Positions 7,902 through 16,695 of a DNA stretch of 64,000 bases are shown one piece after another (the first letter of the stretch is position 1; each line of letters opens with the position of its first letter). The stretch lies in NCBI GenBank assembly GCA_963794605.1, contig CAWCEN010000002.1, positions 620,001-684,000 of the forward strand. The letters run 5' to 3'. This DNA is from VAXT01 sp963794605 (lineage in GTDB: Bacteria; Actinomycetota; Thermoleophilia; Gaiellales; Gaiellaceae). Both the position numbers and the translations under genes were made by a program. The notes under the pieces were generated by a model. It saw only the letters and a program-made list of their open reading frames with translations. It did no database searches and was not told the DNA's origin.

Positions 7902-8270
7902 ATGATGGTCCCCGGCGAACTGCGGGCCATGCGACGCTGGCTCCCGATCGCGATCGTTCTGGCGGCAGCCGTAGCCGAGGCGATCGGACTTGGCCAAATC
8001 GCGTTCTACCTCTTGCTTGTGGCGGTGCCGATCGTGGCGGCGACCGCGCTGTCCGTGTTCGGCGAGCTGCTCGACAGCCGGTTCGAGCCGGCTGAGTCGC
8101 TTCAGGCACTCCTTTACGGCGTGGCGCTGCTCCTGCTCGTTGCCGGAGCTGCTGCCGGATCGACCGCGTTCGCGCTCTCCGCGTGCCTTGCGGCGTTCGC
8201 ACTCCAGGCGCTGCTCGGGATCGGCGTCGAGCTCAGACGCCCCGTGCCAGGCGAGCTCGGCGAGACATAG
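7902..8270 (+). CDS. Small membrane protein
   Basis: A 122-residue protein with about three to four hydrophobic helices (WLPIAIVLAAAVAEAIGL, IAFYLLLVAVPIVAATAL, LLYGVALLLLVAGAAAG, AFALSACLAAFALQALLGI). A GGGAGGAG ribosome site sits directly before ATG 7902. It is divergent from the cyclase, with only about 25 bp between starts, so the two may share a regulatory region. No family is recognised. It is an integral cytoplasmic-membrane protein of unknown role. Confidence 0.72.
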   Translation: MMVPGELRAMRRWLPIAIVLAAAVAEAIGLGQIAFYLLLVAVPIVAATALSVFGELLDSRFEPAESLQALLYGVALLLLVAGAAAGSTAFALSACLAAFALQALLGIGVELRRPVPGELGET

Positions 8271-8297
8271 TCTGAGCCGCCGGGCCGCGTCGAAACC

Positions 8298-8402
8298 AGC
8301 TCTAGCGGCGGAGCCGCCAGAGCTTCTATGTCGGCGTCGCTAGCGACGCCTGAGCGCCCCGAGTCCGGTCCTCAGTCGCCCCGGTAATGGCGATTACCGG
8401 GG
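8298..8402. terminator. Three consecutive inverted repeats between convergent units
   Basis: The 206-bp gap between the small membrane gene and nuoN holds three strong hairpins. A 12-bp stem with one mismatch lies at 8298-8309/8313-8324. An 18-bp perfect palindrome, GGCGTCGCTAGCGACGCC, lies at 8333-8350. A 10-bp perfect stem (CCCCGGTAAT) with a 4-nt loop lies at 8379-8402. None has a long T-run. They probably end transcription of the nuo operon and of the convergent gene. Confidence 0.6.
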
Positions 8403-8476
8403 CTCCCTGCGTCCGCGGCCTCGGAACGACCATCGCACCCCGGCGACGAGCGATGTCCCGCCGAGCCCGCCTCGAC

Positions 8477-9955
8477 CTAGAGCGGTAGCGTCTCGGCGGC
8501 GCTCCGCGTGAAGTCGACGAGCGGCTGCACGGCGAAGAACGCGCCGACGTTCACGACCATCGCGATGAACGCCGCGCTCGAGAGCATGATCTCGCGCGGC
8601 GGTGAGCCGCCGATCGGCGCCAGCCCGAGCTCCGCGGCCGGGCGCATGTACATCGCCCGGAGCACGGCCAGGTAGTAGTAGAGGCTGACGAGCGTCGCGA
8701 GCACCCCAACGATCACGAGCCAGTTCCAGCCCGCCTCCGATGCCGACGAGAAGATGAGGAACTTGCCCATGAAGCCGCCGGTCAGCGGGAATCCGGCGAA
8801 GCCGAGCATGAACGTCGCCATCGAGAAGCCGAGCAGCGGCCGCTCCCAGCCGAAGCCGGCGAGGTTGTCGAGCGTGACGGGCTCGCTCAGCTCGCGCTCG
8901 CGGGCCACGACGACCGCGAACGCGCCGACCGAGATCGCCGAGTACGGGATCAGGTAGTAGAGGAGCGCGCGGACGCCGAGTGCGTTGTCGGCGGAGACCG
9001 CGATCAGCATGAACCCCGCGTGCGAGATCGAGGAGTACGCCAGCAGCCGTTTGACGTTCGCCTGGACGAGCGCGGCGATGTTCCCCCACGCCAGCGAGAT
9101 CACCGCTAGGACCGCGACCGCGATCGTCCACACGTCCTTCTCGTCGGGGAATGCGACCGTGAGCACGCGATACATGAGGACGAGCGCGACGGTCTTCGTG
9201 GCCGCGGCCATGAAGCCGGTGATGGGCGTGGGAGCGCCTTCGTAGACGTCCGGCGTCCACATGTGGAACGGCGCCGCCGACGATTTGAAGGCGAGCCCCG
9301 CCAGCAGCATCGCCAGTCCGACGAGCAGGATCGGATCACCGGTCAGGTCTTGCGTGCGTGTCGCGTCCGCAATCGCCGAGAAGCCGAGCTCCCCGGTCGC
9401 GCCGTAGACGAGCGCCGAACCGAAGAGCAGCACGGCCGAGCCCATCCCGCCGATGATCAGGTACTTGAGCCCGGCCTCGAGCGAGCTCTCGAGGTCGATC
9501 TCGATCGCGCACAGGATGTAGAGGCAGACCGAGAACCACTCGAGCCCGAGGAAGAGCGTCATCAGGTTGGCCGACTGGACGAGGAAGGCCATGCCGGCTC
9601 CGGCCGTGACCAGCAGCGCGTAGTACTCGCCGATGTGGTCCTCGCGCATGCGGGCCGAGTAGGACACGAAGACTGTCAGCAGCCCCGCGCCCATGATGAG
9701 GATCTGCGTGAAGGCGGCGTAGCGGTCGCGGAAGATCGCGTCGGCGACCTCGAGACTACCGTCCGGCGTCTCGATGTAGACGAGGAGCGCGAGCACTCCG
9801 CCGCCGATGAAGCCGAGCGCGCAGAAGAACGCTGCGAACGGGCGCAGGATCCAGCGCGGCATGAACGCGCCGGAGAGCAGGCAGATCGCGGCGGCCACGA
9901 GCGTGGCCAGCGACGGCGAGAGTGCGAACCAGTCGACGGACGGGGTGTCGATCAC
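8477..9955 (-). CDS. nuoN: NADH-quinone oxidoreductase subunit N
   Basis: A 492-residue antiporter-like membrane subunit of complex I. It has about 14 hydrophobic helices and family motifs such as LEWFSVCLYILCAI, FKSSAAPFHMWTPDVYEGAPTP (conserved Lys and the amphipathic PFHMW segment) and KRLLAYSSISHAGFML. These subunits carry the proton-translocating half-channels in the membrane arm. The GTG at 9955 overlaps the nuoM stop as GTGA. It is the last gene of the nuo operon and is followed by hairpins. Confidence 0.95.
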   Translation of the reverse strand: MIDTPSVDWFALSPSLATLVAAAICLLSGAFMPRWILRPFAAFFCALGFIGGGVLALLVYIETPDGSLEVADAIFRDRYAAFTQILIMGAGLLTVFVSYSARMREDHIGEYYALLVTAGAGMAFLVQSANLMTLFLGLEWFSVCLYILCAIEIDLESSLEAGLKYLIIGGMGSAVLLFGSALVYGATGELGFSAIADATRTQDLTGDPILLVGLAMLLAGLAFKSSAAPFHMWTPDVYEGAPTPITGFMAAATKTVALVLMYRVLTVAFPDEKDVWTIAVAVLAVISLAWGNIAALVQANVKRLLAYSSISHAGFMLIAVSADNALGVRALLYYLIPYSAISVGAFAVVVARERELSEPVTLDNLAGFGWERPLLGFSMATFMLGFAGFPLTGGFMGKFLIFSSASEAGWNWLVIVGVLATLVSLYYYLAVLRAMYMRPAAELGLAPIGGSPPREIMLSSAAFIAMVVNVGAFFAVQPLVDFTRSAAETLPL

Positions 9956-11469
9956 CGGTTCGCTCCTAGCCTGACGAAGTCCATCCGGCCCTCGGGCGGT
10001 TGGTCGTTGGGCCGTGACGGGTTGAGCTCGCGCAACGGCGCCGGGGTGACCGAGGCCGCGATCGCATTGCCGCTGATCGCAGCGGGCCAGGCCGAGAGTG
10101 CCAGCAGGCACGCGACGAGCGGGACGACGATCCCGAGCTCAGCCGGGCGGAGGTCGAGGGCAGCGTCGTGAACCGCGGGGCCCGGTTCGCGGTGCAGGAC
10201 CGCCGAGATCAGGCGCAGCATGTACATCGCCGCGAGCACGATCCCCGTGGCACCGGCGACCGCCCAGCCCCAGCCGGTACCGAAAACGCCGAGCAGGATC
10301 AGGAACTCACCGGCGAACGCGGACGAACCGGGCACGGCGAGTGCAATGATCCCGGTCACCATCAGCATCGTCGCCAGCGCCGGCCGGCCGCGGGCCATTC
10401 CGCCCAACCGCTCGAAGCTGCCGGTCGAGGTGCGCCGCTCGATCGTCCCGGCGAGCAGGAAGAGCGAGGCCGAGATCAGCCCGTGGTTGACCGACTGCAG
10501 GACGGCGCCGCTGATGCCCGCCGTGGTCACGGAGAAGATCCCGATCGTGATCAGCCCCATCTGCGCGAGGCTCGAGTAGGCGATCACGCCGCGGACGTCG
10601 GGCGCGCGGAAGGCGAGCAGCGACCCGTAGACGAGCCCCGTCGCCGCGAGCGCGAGCACGAGCACGCGGAAGTCGTCGAACGGCTCCGGGAACTTGAACA
10701 GGCAGATGCGGATGAAGCCGAAGACTGCGGCCTTGGAGATCAAGCCCGAGAGCACCGCCGCCACCTCGGGCGAGGACTCCCGGTAGGCGTCCGGCAGCCA
10801 GCCGTGCAGCGGGAAGATGGGCGCCTTGATCGCGAACGCGACGAGGAAGCCGAGGAAGACCCACGTGTTGTCGCTCGTGCCCGTGGTGACGAGGTCGAAC
10901 GAGCCCGCGGAGAGGCCGAACACGATCACCGACGCGAGCATCAGCAGCGAGCCCGCCATCGTGTAGATCACGAACTTGACCGTCGCTCCGAGCCGTCCGG
11001 GCCCGCCCCAGACCCCGATCAACAGGTAGAGCGGGATCATCATCGCCTCGAAGAAGACGTAGAAGAGGAGCATGTCCTGCGAAGCGAAGACGCCCACGGT
11101 TGCGGAGGTCAGGAACAGCATCAGGCCGAAGTACGCGCTCGGCCGGTCGCGTCCGACCCAGAAGCCGTAGGCGATCGCCGCCGCCATGACGACGACCGCG
11201 AGCCCGGCGAGCCAGAACGAGAAGCCGTAGAAGCCGACGTGGTACGAGACGCCGAGGTCGCTGAACCAGCTCCACTTCTGGTCGAAGTTCGGCACCGGCC
11301 CCGGCTTGTCGAAGTTCATCTGGCCGAGCGCGGTGATCCAGAACCCGATCTCGGCGAGCGCGAACAGGAGAGCGACCGGGCCGGCGAGGCGGCCGAACGG
11401 CAGCAGCCAAATAAGGACGGCCCCCGCAAGCGGCAGGAAGATCAGGGTCGTAGCCAGCCAGTCCGTCAT
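9952..11469 (-). CDS. nuoM: NADH-quinone oxidoreductase subunit M
   Basis: A 505-residue polytopic subunit of the complex I membrane arm. Characteristic stretches include FYVFFEAMMIPLYLLIGVWGG (with the conserved Glu), FAIKAPIFPLHGWLPDAYRE (conserved Lys and the HGWLPDA signature) and GVIAYSSLAQMGL. It lies between nuoL and nuoN and overlaps nuoN by 4 bp. The nuoL stop is one base upstream of its start at 11469. Length is normal for NuoM. Confidence 0.96.
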   Translation of the reverse strand: MTDWLATTLIFLPLAGAVLIWLLPFGRLAGPVALLFALAEIGFWITALGQMNFDKPGPVPNFDQKWSWFSDLGVSYHVGFYGFSFWLAGLAVVVMAAAIAYGFWVGRDRPSAYFGLMLFLTSATVGVFASQDMLLFYVFFEAMMIPLYLLIGVWGGPGRLGATVKFVIYTMAGSLLMLASVIVFGLSAGSFDLVTTGTSDNTWVFLGFLVAFAIKAPIFPLHGWLPDAYRESSPEVAAVLSGLISKAAVFGFIRICLFKFPEPFDDFRVLVLALAATGLVYGSLLAFRAPDVRGVIAYSSLAQMGLITIGIFSVTTAGISGAVLQSVNHGLISASLFLLAGTIERRTSTGSFERLGGMARGRPALATMLMVTGIIALAVPGSSAFAGEFLILLGVFGTGWGWAVAGATGIVLAAMYMLRLISAVLHREPGPAVHDAALDLRPAELGIVVPLVACLLALSAWPAAISGNAIAASVTPAPLRELNPSRPNDQPPEGRMDFVRLGANR

Positions 11470-11470
11470 C

Positions 11471-13361
11471 TCACTTCACCCACACGAAGACGAAGGCGAG
11501 GACGGTCACGCTCCCTGCGATCGCGAGCGCGTACGTGCGGACGAGCCCGGTCTGGACCTCCCGTAGCTCGTTGCTCGCCTTCCGCGCGACGTTGCCGATC
11601 TCGCCGAGCGAGCCGAGGACGAGCGGGCGCTCGATCAAGTCGCGCAGCGCGACCGCGAGCAGCACGCTCGGCCGGTAGAAGATCAGGTCGTAGAGCTCGT
11701 CGAAGTAGAACTTGTGCTCGAGGACGGTCCGCACGCTGCGAGCCTGCGGGATGCGCAGCGTACGAGCCGAGAACGCGGCCCAGGCGACGGCGATCCCCGC
11801 CACGCCGAGCGTGACCGCGAGCAGGCTGGCAAGGAATTCCTGCGACCCGCTGGCGTCGACGACCGATTCGACCGTCGGCTCGAGGAAATTCGTGATCCCA
11901 TCGGTGACGCCCGGGATCTGCACCCAGCCGCCGACCACCGAGAGCACGCTCAGGACGGCCACGGCCGCGCCCATCCAGAGCCACGGCTCCGAGCGGTCCG
12001 GCCGGTGCAGATGCTCCTGCACGAACGGCGACGGCTCGCCGCCGAAGACGAGGAAGACCATGCGGAACGCGTAGAGGCCGGTCAGGAACGTGCCCAGGAC
12101 GCCGACGACGAACAGGATCTGGCCGTACGTGCCCGCGGCGAGGGCCGAGGCGAGGATCGAGTCCTTGGCGAAGAAGCCGGACAAAGGCGGGATCCCGGCG
12201 AGCGCGAGCGCGCCGATCACGAACGCCCAGTACGTGTTGGGTAAGTAGCGCCTGAGCCCGCCCATCCGCCGCATGTCCTGCTCGCCGGCGAGCGCGTGGA
12301 TGATGATCCCGGCGGCGAGGAAGAGCAGCGCCTTGAAGAACGCGTGCGCCATGAGCAGGAACATCGCGTTCGCGTACGCGCCCAGGCCCGCGCCGAGGAA
12401 CATGTAGCCGATCTGGGACATCGTCGAGTAGGCGATCACGCGTTTGATGTCCGTCTGGACGAGCGCGATCAGGCCCGCCATCAGGAGCGTCGCGGCGCCG
12501 AGTCCCGCAGCGAGCTCCTGGATGTGCTTCGCCGCCTCGAAGATCGGAGCGGTGCGGACGAGCAGGTACACGCCCGCGGTAACCATCGTCGCGGCGTGGA
12601 TGAGGGCGCTGACCGGAGTCGGGCCCTCCATCGCGTCCGGAAGCCACGTCTGGAGCGGCAGCTGCGCCGACTTCGCGACCGCGCCGCCGAGCAGCCCGAG
12701 CGCGACGAGGTTGACGGCCCACGTGCCGGTCTCGCCTCCGGCCCAGTCGAACGAGGACTGGAACGAGAGCGAACCGGTGCGCTGGATGAGCAGGAAGAAG
12801 GCGAGCGCCATCGTCGCGTCGCCGAACGCGTTCATGATGAACGCCTTCTTCGCGGCGGCGACCGCTTCGGCGCGCTCGTGGTAGTAGCCGATCAGCAGGT
12901 ACGAGCTGAGGCCGACGAGGCCCCAGCCGATGAGCAGCATGAGCAGGTTTCCGCCCTGGACGAGCAGGAGCATCGAGAAGACGAACAGCGCCATGTATGC
13001 GAAGTAGCGGCGTTCCTCGTCCTCGCCGTCCATGTAGCCGACCGAGTAGCCGACGATCAGCGCCCCGACGCCGGTGACGATCAGCATCATGAACACCGAG
13101 AGCGGGTCGACGAGGACGCTCAGGCCGACGTCGAAGTTCCCGGCGGAGAGCCACGTCCACGCGGTCGAGATCTGCTGCTGGTCGCCTTCGCTGCGGCCCA
13201 TGATCGGCGAAGAAGTCGATGACAGCTGCGACGAACGCGACCGCGACCGAGGCCGTGGCCAGGTAGCCGGTCAGGCGCCGCGGCAGGCGCGTGCCGCCGA
13301 GCGTGATCAGGACCGCCGCTGCGAGCGGCGAGAAGAGGCAGACCCAGGCGGCCGCGGTCAC
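11471..13361 (-). CDS. nuoL: NADH-quinone oxidoreductase subunit L (one-base frameshift)
   Basis: Two frames together encode a normal NuoL of about 629 residues. The first about 54 residues (MTAAAWVCLFSPLAAAVLIT to VIDFFADHG) start at GTG 13361. The remainder continues from about 13197 in the next frame (RSEGDQQQISTAWTWLSAG). Removing one base from the CCC at 13197-13199 joins them. NuoL signatures are present: AKSAQLPLQTWLPDAMEGPT (conserved Lys), KRVIAYSTMSQIGYMF and a long C-terminal amphipathic helix region. It is a proton-pumping antiporter-like subunit. The start overlaps the stop of the ureohydrolase-like gene (GTGA). The frameshift is probably a sequence error. Confidence 0.9.
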
Positions 13362-14171
13362 GGTGCGACCTTCTGCGATGCGAGCACCTGCGCGAGCCTG
13401 GCCGCGATTCCGGGGATGCGGTTCTCGTGGTCCTGGCTCGGGTCGTACGCGGTCAGGGCCACGGCCGCGATCTCGAAGCGGCTCGAGATGGCGGCCAGTG
13501 CTTGTTCGAGCTGCTCGGTGTCGAGCCCGCCGTCGACCGCGAGGACGTTGGCGCGGGCAACCGCGGGGTCGATCACGTCGAGGTCGATGTGCACGTAGAC
13601 GGCGTCGACCCGTGTCGCGAGCTCGTCCAGGGCGGCCTCGAGCGTGTCCGTGTCGGCGCGAGGCAGGTCGGAGGCGGCCACCCGCTCGACCTCGGTCGGC
13701 TCCAGGTCACGGGCCGCGACGAGGAGCGCGTTCTCGGCGGGAACCGGACGCAGATCTTCGACTCGTGGCCCGCAGCTCGTCCCAGCCGTCCCCGAGCAGC
13801 ATCGCGAGCCCCATCCCGTCGAGAAACCCGGTGATCGTCGAGTCGGGCGTGTGGAAGTCGCCGTGTGCGTCGAACCAGACCACGCCGACGTCACGGCCGA
13901 CTCCGGCCACGGTGCCGAGCGAGGTGAAGCAGTTGACCGCGAGGACGAGCGGCAAGCGGCCGTCCTCGACGGTCTCGCTCACTGCGGAGCGAACCGAGCG
14001 GATGACGTCGAACGAGTCGGCGACCTCGTTCGGAACCGGCCGAGGCTCGGGTGCCGGCACGACGACCGAGTCGCCGCCGATCGCCTCGGCCAGCGAGCCG
14101 GGCCCGCGGCTCAGGTCCGGGTGCTCACGCCCGAGGTACCACGGGACCTGGATCAGGCGGACGTCGCTCAT
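13358..14171 (-). CDS. Arginase/agmatinase-family (ureohydrolase-like) protein inside the nuo operon (one-base frameshift)
   Basis: Two frames joined at the CCC 13769-13771 give an about 270-residue ureohydrolase-superfamily protein from ATG 14171. Metal-site motifs are VVWFDAHGDFHTPDS (DAHxD) and VYVHIDLDVIDPAVA (DxDxxDP). The usual GGDHS motif is replaced by LAVNCFTSLGTVAG, so the first His ligand is absent and a Cys is nearby. This resembles the divergent GNC-type subgroup more than classical arginase. It overlaps nuoK by ATGA and nuoL by GTGA, so it is co-translated with complex I. The substrate is unknown, and a role in complex I assembly is only a guess from position. Confidence 0.82.
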
Positions 14172-14476
14172 CCGCGCAGCGTCGAGAGCTTGTCGACGTC
14201 GAGGTCGAGCCGGCGCCGGTGGACGGCGACGATCAGCCCGAGCCCGACCACGACCTCCGAAGCGGCGACGGCCATCACCGCGAGCGCGAAGATCTGCCCG
14301 TCGAGATCCGCGTGGTGGCGCGAGAACGTGATCAGCGCCAGATTCGCGCCGTTGAGCATGATCTCGATCGAGAGCAGGACGATCAGCGGGCTGCGGCGCA
14401 ACATCACGCCGAGGGCGCCGATCGCGAACAGGAACGCCGAGACCGCGAGGTACCAGGTGAGGTTCGGGCCCATCAC
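14168..14476 (-). CDS. nuoK: NADH-quinone oxidoreductase subunit K
   Basis: A 101-102 residue subunit with three transmembrane helices. It contains the conserved glutamates in VLLSIEIMLNGANLALITF and AASEVVVGLGLIVAVHRRR, typical of NuoK. The start may be GTG 14476 (overlapping the nuoJ stop) or ATG 14473; both are in frame. The stop overlaps the start of the ureohydrolase-like gene by ATGA. It is part of the proton pathway in the membrane arm of complex I. Confidence 0.95.
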   Translation of the reverse strand: MMGPNLTWYLAVSAFLFAIGALGVMLRRSPLIVLLSIEIMLNGANLALITFSRHHADLDGQIFALAVMAVAASEVVVGLGLIVAVHRRRLDLDVDKLSTLRG

Positions 14477-15045
14477 TTGGCCCGAGTCCCTCCTTGTAAC
14501 ACTGTGTTACCTGGCGGCTCGGGCTGGTCCTCGTGCGCCTGGCTGCCAAGGACGACGCCGCCGACTGCTGCCGCGAGCAGCACGATCGACGTAACCTCGA
14601 ACGCGAGCAGGTGGTCGCTCAGGAACACACGCCCGATCTCGGACGGGCTGCCGAACGCTGCCCCGATATCCGGCGCCTCCGACAGCCGGCTGCTCGCTTT
14701 CAGTCCGACGACGACGACGATCTCGACCATCAGCGCACCGGCGGCGGCGACCGCGCCGAGCGCCTGCCAGCTCGGGCCGCCCGCCCAGGGCGCATCCGCG
14801 TGCCGTCCGAGGTACGCGATCACGAACAGGAACATGACCATCACGGCGCCGGCGTAGACGAGCACCTGCGCCGCCGCGACGAACTCGGCCGAGAGCAGCA
14901 GGTAGAGGACGGCCAGCGAGCCGAGGTTCCCGATCAGTGCGAGCGCCGAGTAGAACGGGTTCGCGAAGCTGACCACGGCTGCGCCGGATCCGAGGCACGC
15001 AAATGCGGCGACGAGCCAGACGACCCAGACGAGGAAATTGCCCAT
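14473..15045 (-). CDS. nuoJ: NADH-quinone oxidoreductase subunit J
   Basis: A 190-residue membrane subunit with five predicted helices and the NuoJ signature AEFVAAAQVLVYAGAVMVMFLFVIAY around helix 3. The start is ATG 15045. Its upstream neighbour is not nuoI directly but a 169-bp palindromic insertion, and the ribosome site (GGAAGGGG, about 6 nt before the ATG) is supplied by the end of that insertion. The frame stays open into the insertion, but the sequence before ATG 15045 is repeat sequence, so longer starts are rejected. Confidence 0.95.
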   Translation of the reverse strand: MGNFLVWVVWLVAAFACLGSGAAVVSFANPFYSALALIGNLGSLAVLYLLLSAEFVAAAQVLVYAGAVMVMFLFVIAYLGRHADAPWAGGPSWQALGAVAAAGALMVEIVVVVGLKASSRLSEAPDIGAAFGSPSEIGRVFLSDHLLAFEVTSIVLLAAAVGGVVLGSQAHEDQPEPPGNTVLQGGTRAK

Positions 15046-15214
15046 TAGTGCCCCTTCCAGTGATGCCGCTGAGTTTCTCGGTCGCGAGCACCAAGCCAGA
15101 GGCCGCATTCGCTCGAAGCCAATGCTGAACGAAGCCTTGGTGAGAGCGAGGGTGGCCTCTGGCGCCGCGTGATCGCGGGCGAGAAGCCAGCATGCATTGC
15201 TGGGAGGGGCACTA
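15046..15214 (-). repeat. MITE-like palindromic element, copy 1
   Basis: A 169-bp element fills the gap between the nuoI stop and the nuoJ start. Its ends are imperfect inverted repeats (15046-15066 against 15194-15214, both starting TAGTGCCCC), and it has an inner 10-bp perfect stem (GCCAGAGGCC/GGCCTCTGGC). The TA at both edges looks like a target-site duplication of the IS630/mariner kind. It supplies the nuoI stop codon and a ribosome site for nuoJ. A second copy, alignable over its whole length, is at 37508-37670. Confidence 0.85.
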
Positions 15215-15709
15215 GGAGCGCTCCTTGTACGCGGGAATCGGCGTGTCGTAGAGGCTGCGATCCGCGACCGGCACGCGCTTGATCGGCTCGGCGAGCAGCA
15301 TGTCCTTCGTGTAGATCAGGTCGTCGCGCGAGTACTCGGAGATCTCGAACTCCTGCTCGAGTGTGATCGCGTCGAACGGGCAGGCGAGCTCGCAGTACCC
15401 GCAGAAGATGCAACGCGAGAGGTTGATCTCGTAGATGCGCGCGTAGCGCTCGCCCGCGGAGACGCGGTCGTCGGCCGTGTTCTCGGCGGCGACGACGCGG
15501 ATGCAGTCGGCCGGGCAGGCGGCCGCACACAGCGAGCAGCCGACGCACTTCTCGAGCCCGTTGTGGTGCCGCCAGAGCCGGTGCCGTCCGCGGAAGCGCG
15601 GGTAGAGCGGGCGCTTGTACTCCGGGTATTGCTGCGTGATCGGCTTCTTGAAGATCTGCTTCAGGGTGACGCCGAAGCCGCGCAGCGAGTCGGTGGGCCG
15701 TGGGCTCAC
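15212..15709 (-). CDS. nuoI: NADH-quinone oxidoreductase subunit I
   Basis: A 165-residue peripheral-arm subunit carrying two [4Fe-4S] clusters, N6a and N6b in known complexes. The two motifs are CVGCSLCAAACPADC and CIFCGYCELACPFDA. The GTG start at 15709 overlaps the nuoH stop by GTGA, and longer in-frame starts lie within nuoH and are rejected. The stop TAG at 15212-15214 is made by the first bases of the palindromic element that separates it from nuoJ. Confidence 0.96.
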   Translation of the reverse strand: MSPRPTDSLRGFGVTLKQIFKKPITQQYPEYKRPLYPRFRGRHRLWRHHNGLEKCVGCSLCAAACPADCIRVVAAENTADDRVSAGERYARIYEINLSRCIFCGYCELACPFDAITLEQEFEISEYSRDDLIYTKDMLLAEPIKRVPVADRSLYDTPIPAYKERS

Positions 15710-16695
15710 GAGAACGCCACCACCAGCGCGGCCGTGACGAGCGCGTTCAAGGTCGCGACGGGCAGCAGCACCTTCCAGCCGAACGCCATCAGCTGGTCGT
15801 AGCGCAGGCGCGGGAGCGTCGCGCGCAGCCAGATGAAGATGAAGATCAGGATCAGCACCTTGAGCAGGAACCAGATCGGTCCGAGCGGCGCCCATGGCCC
15901 GATCCAGCCACCGAGGAAGAGCGTCACGCAGAGGCCGGAGAGCACGATCATGTTCACGTACTCGGCCATCGAGAAGAGGCCGAAGCGCATTCCGCTGTAC
16001 TCCGTGTGGTATCCGGCGACGAGCTCGGTGTCCGCCTCCGGCAGATCGAAGGGCGGGCGGTTCGTCTCGGCGGTCCCGGCGGCGAGGAAGACGATCAGGC
16101 CGACGAACTGCGGGACGCCGTACCAGACCGTGTCCTGCTGCTTCTCGACGATCTGCGTCAGCGAGAGCGACCCCGCCATCAGCACGACACCGAGCACGGA
16201 CAGTGCGAGCGCAACCTCGTACGAGACCATCTGCGCGCAGGTACGCATCGAGCCGAGCAGCGCGTACTTCGAGTCGGAGGCCCAGCCGCCGACGATGAAC
16301 CCGTAGACGCCGAGCGCGCCGAGCGCGAAGATCAGGATCAGCGAGATCGGGACATCGGCGATCTCACCGGAGATGTCGTAGCCGGCGACGTGCCAGCCCT
16401 CGCCCCAGGGGATGACCGCGAACGCGGCGAGCGCTGTGAAGGCGGAGACGATCGGCGCGGTGATGTACAGGAAGTCGACTGCGGTCGCCGGGTAGAAGCT
16501 CTCCTTGCGGATCAGCTTCACGAGGTCGGCGATCGGTTGGAGCAGGCCGAACGGGCCGGCGCGGTTCGGCCCGTAGCGGAGCTGCATGCGACCGAGGACC
16601 TTGCGCTCGACCCAGGTCAGGTAGGCGAACATGCCGAGGAGCACGTTGACGATCACGGCCGCCTTGATCAGATCTATCCACCAAGGTTCATTCAC
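15706..16695 (-). CDS. nuoH: NADH-quinone oxidoreductase subunit H
   Basis: A 329-residue membrane subunit that forms most of the quinone-binding cavity. Family motifs seen are TWVERKVLGRMQLRYGPNRA, LIRKESFYPA, FLAAGTAETNRPPFDLPEAD and GYHTEYSGMRFGLF. About eight transmembrane helices are evident. The GTG at 16695 overlaps the nuoG stop (GTGA). Longer upstream starts lie inside nuoG and are rejected. Confidence 0.96.
   Translation of the reverse strand: MNEPWWIDLIKAAVIVNVLLGMFAYLTWVERKVLGRMQLRYGPNRAGPFGLLQPIADLVKLIRKESFYPATAVDFLYITAPIVSAFTALAAFAVIPWGEGWHVAGYDISGEIADVPISLILIFALGALGVYGFIVGGWASDSKYALLGSMRTCAQMVSYEVALALSVLGVVLMAGSLSLTQIVEKQQDTVWYGVPQFVGLIVFLAAGTAETNRPPFDLPEADTELVAGYHTEYSGMRFGLFSMAEYVNMIVLSGLCVTLFLGGWIGPWAPLGPIWFLLKVLILIFIFIWLRATLPRLRYDQLMAFGWKVLLPVATLNALVTAALVVAFS

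Noticed and set aside
13197..13199. Programmed ribosomal frameshift in nuoL
   Set aside because: No slippery heptamer or downstream pseudoknot is evident, and the same kind of extra base occurs in two unrelated genes, so an error is more likely.
15045..15193. Extended N-termini for nuoJ and an upstream frame reading into the palindromic element
   Set aside because: Similar translations appear at 37.5 kb only because both are copies of the same repeat. NuoJ homology begins at ATG 15045.
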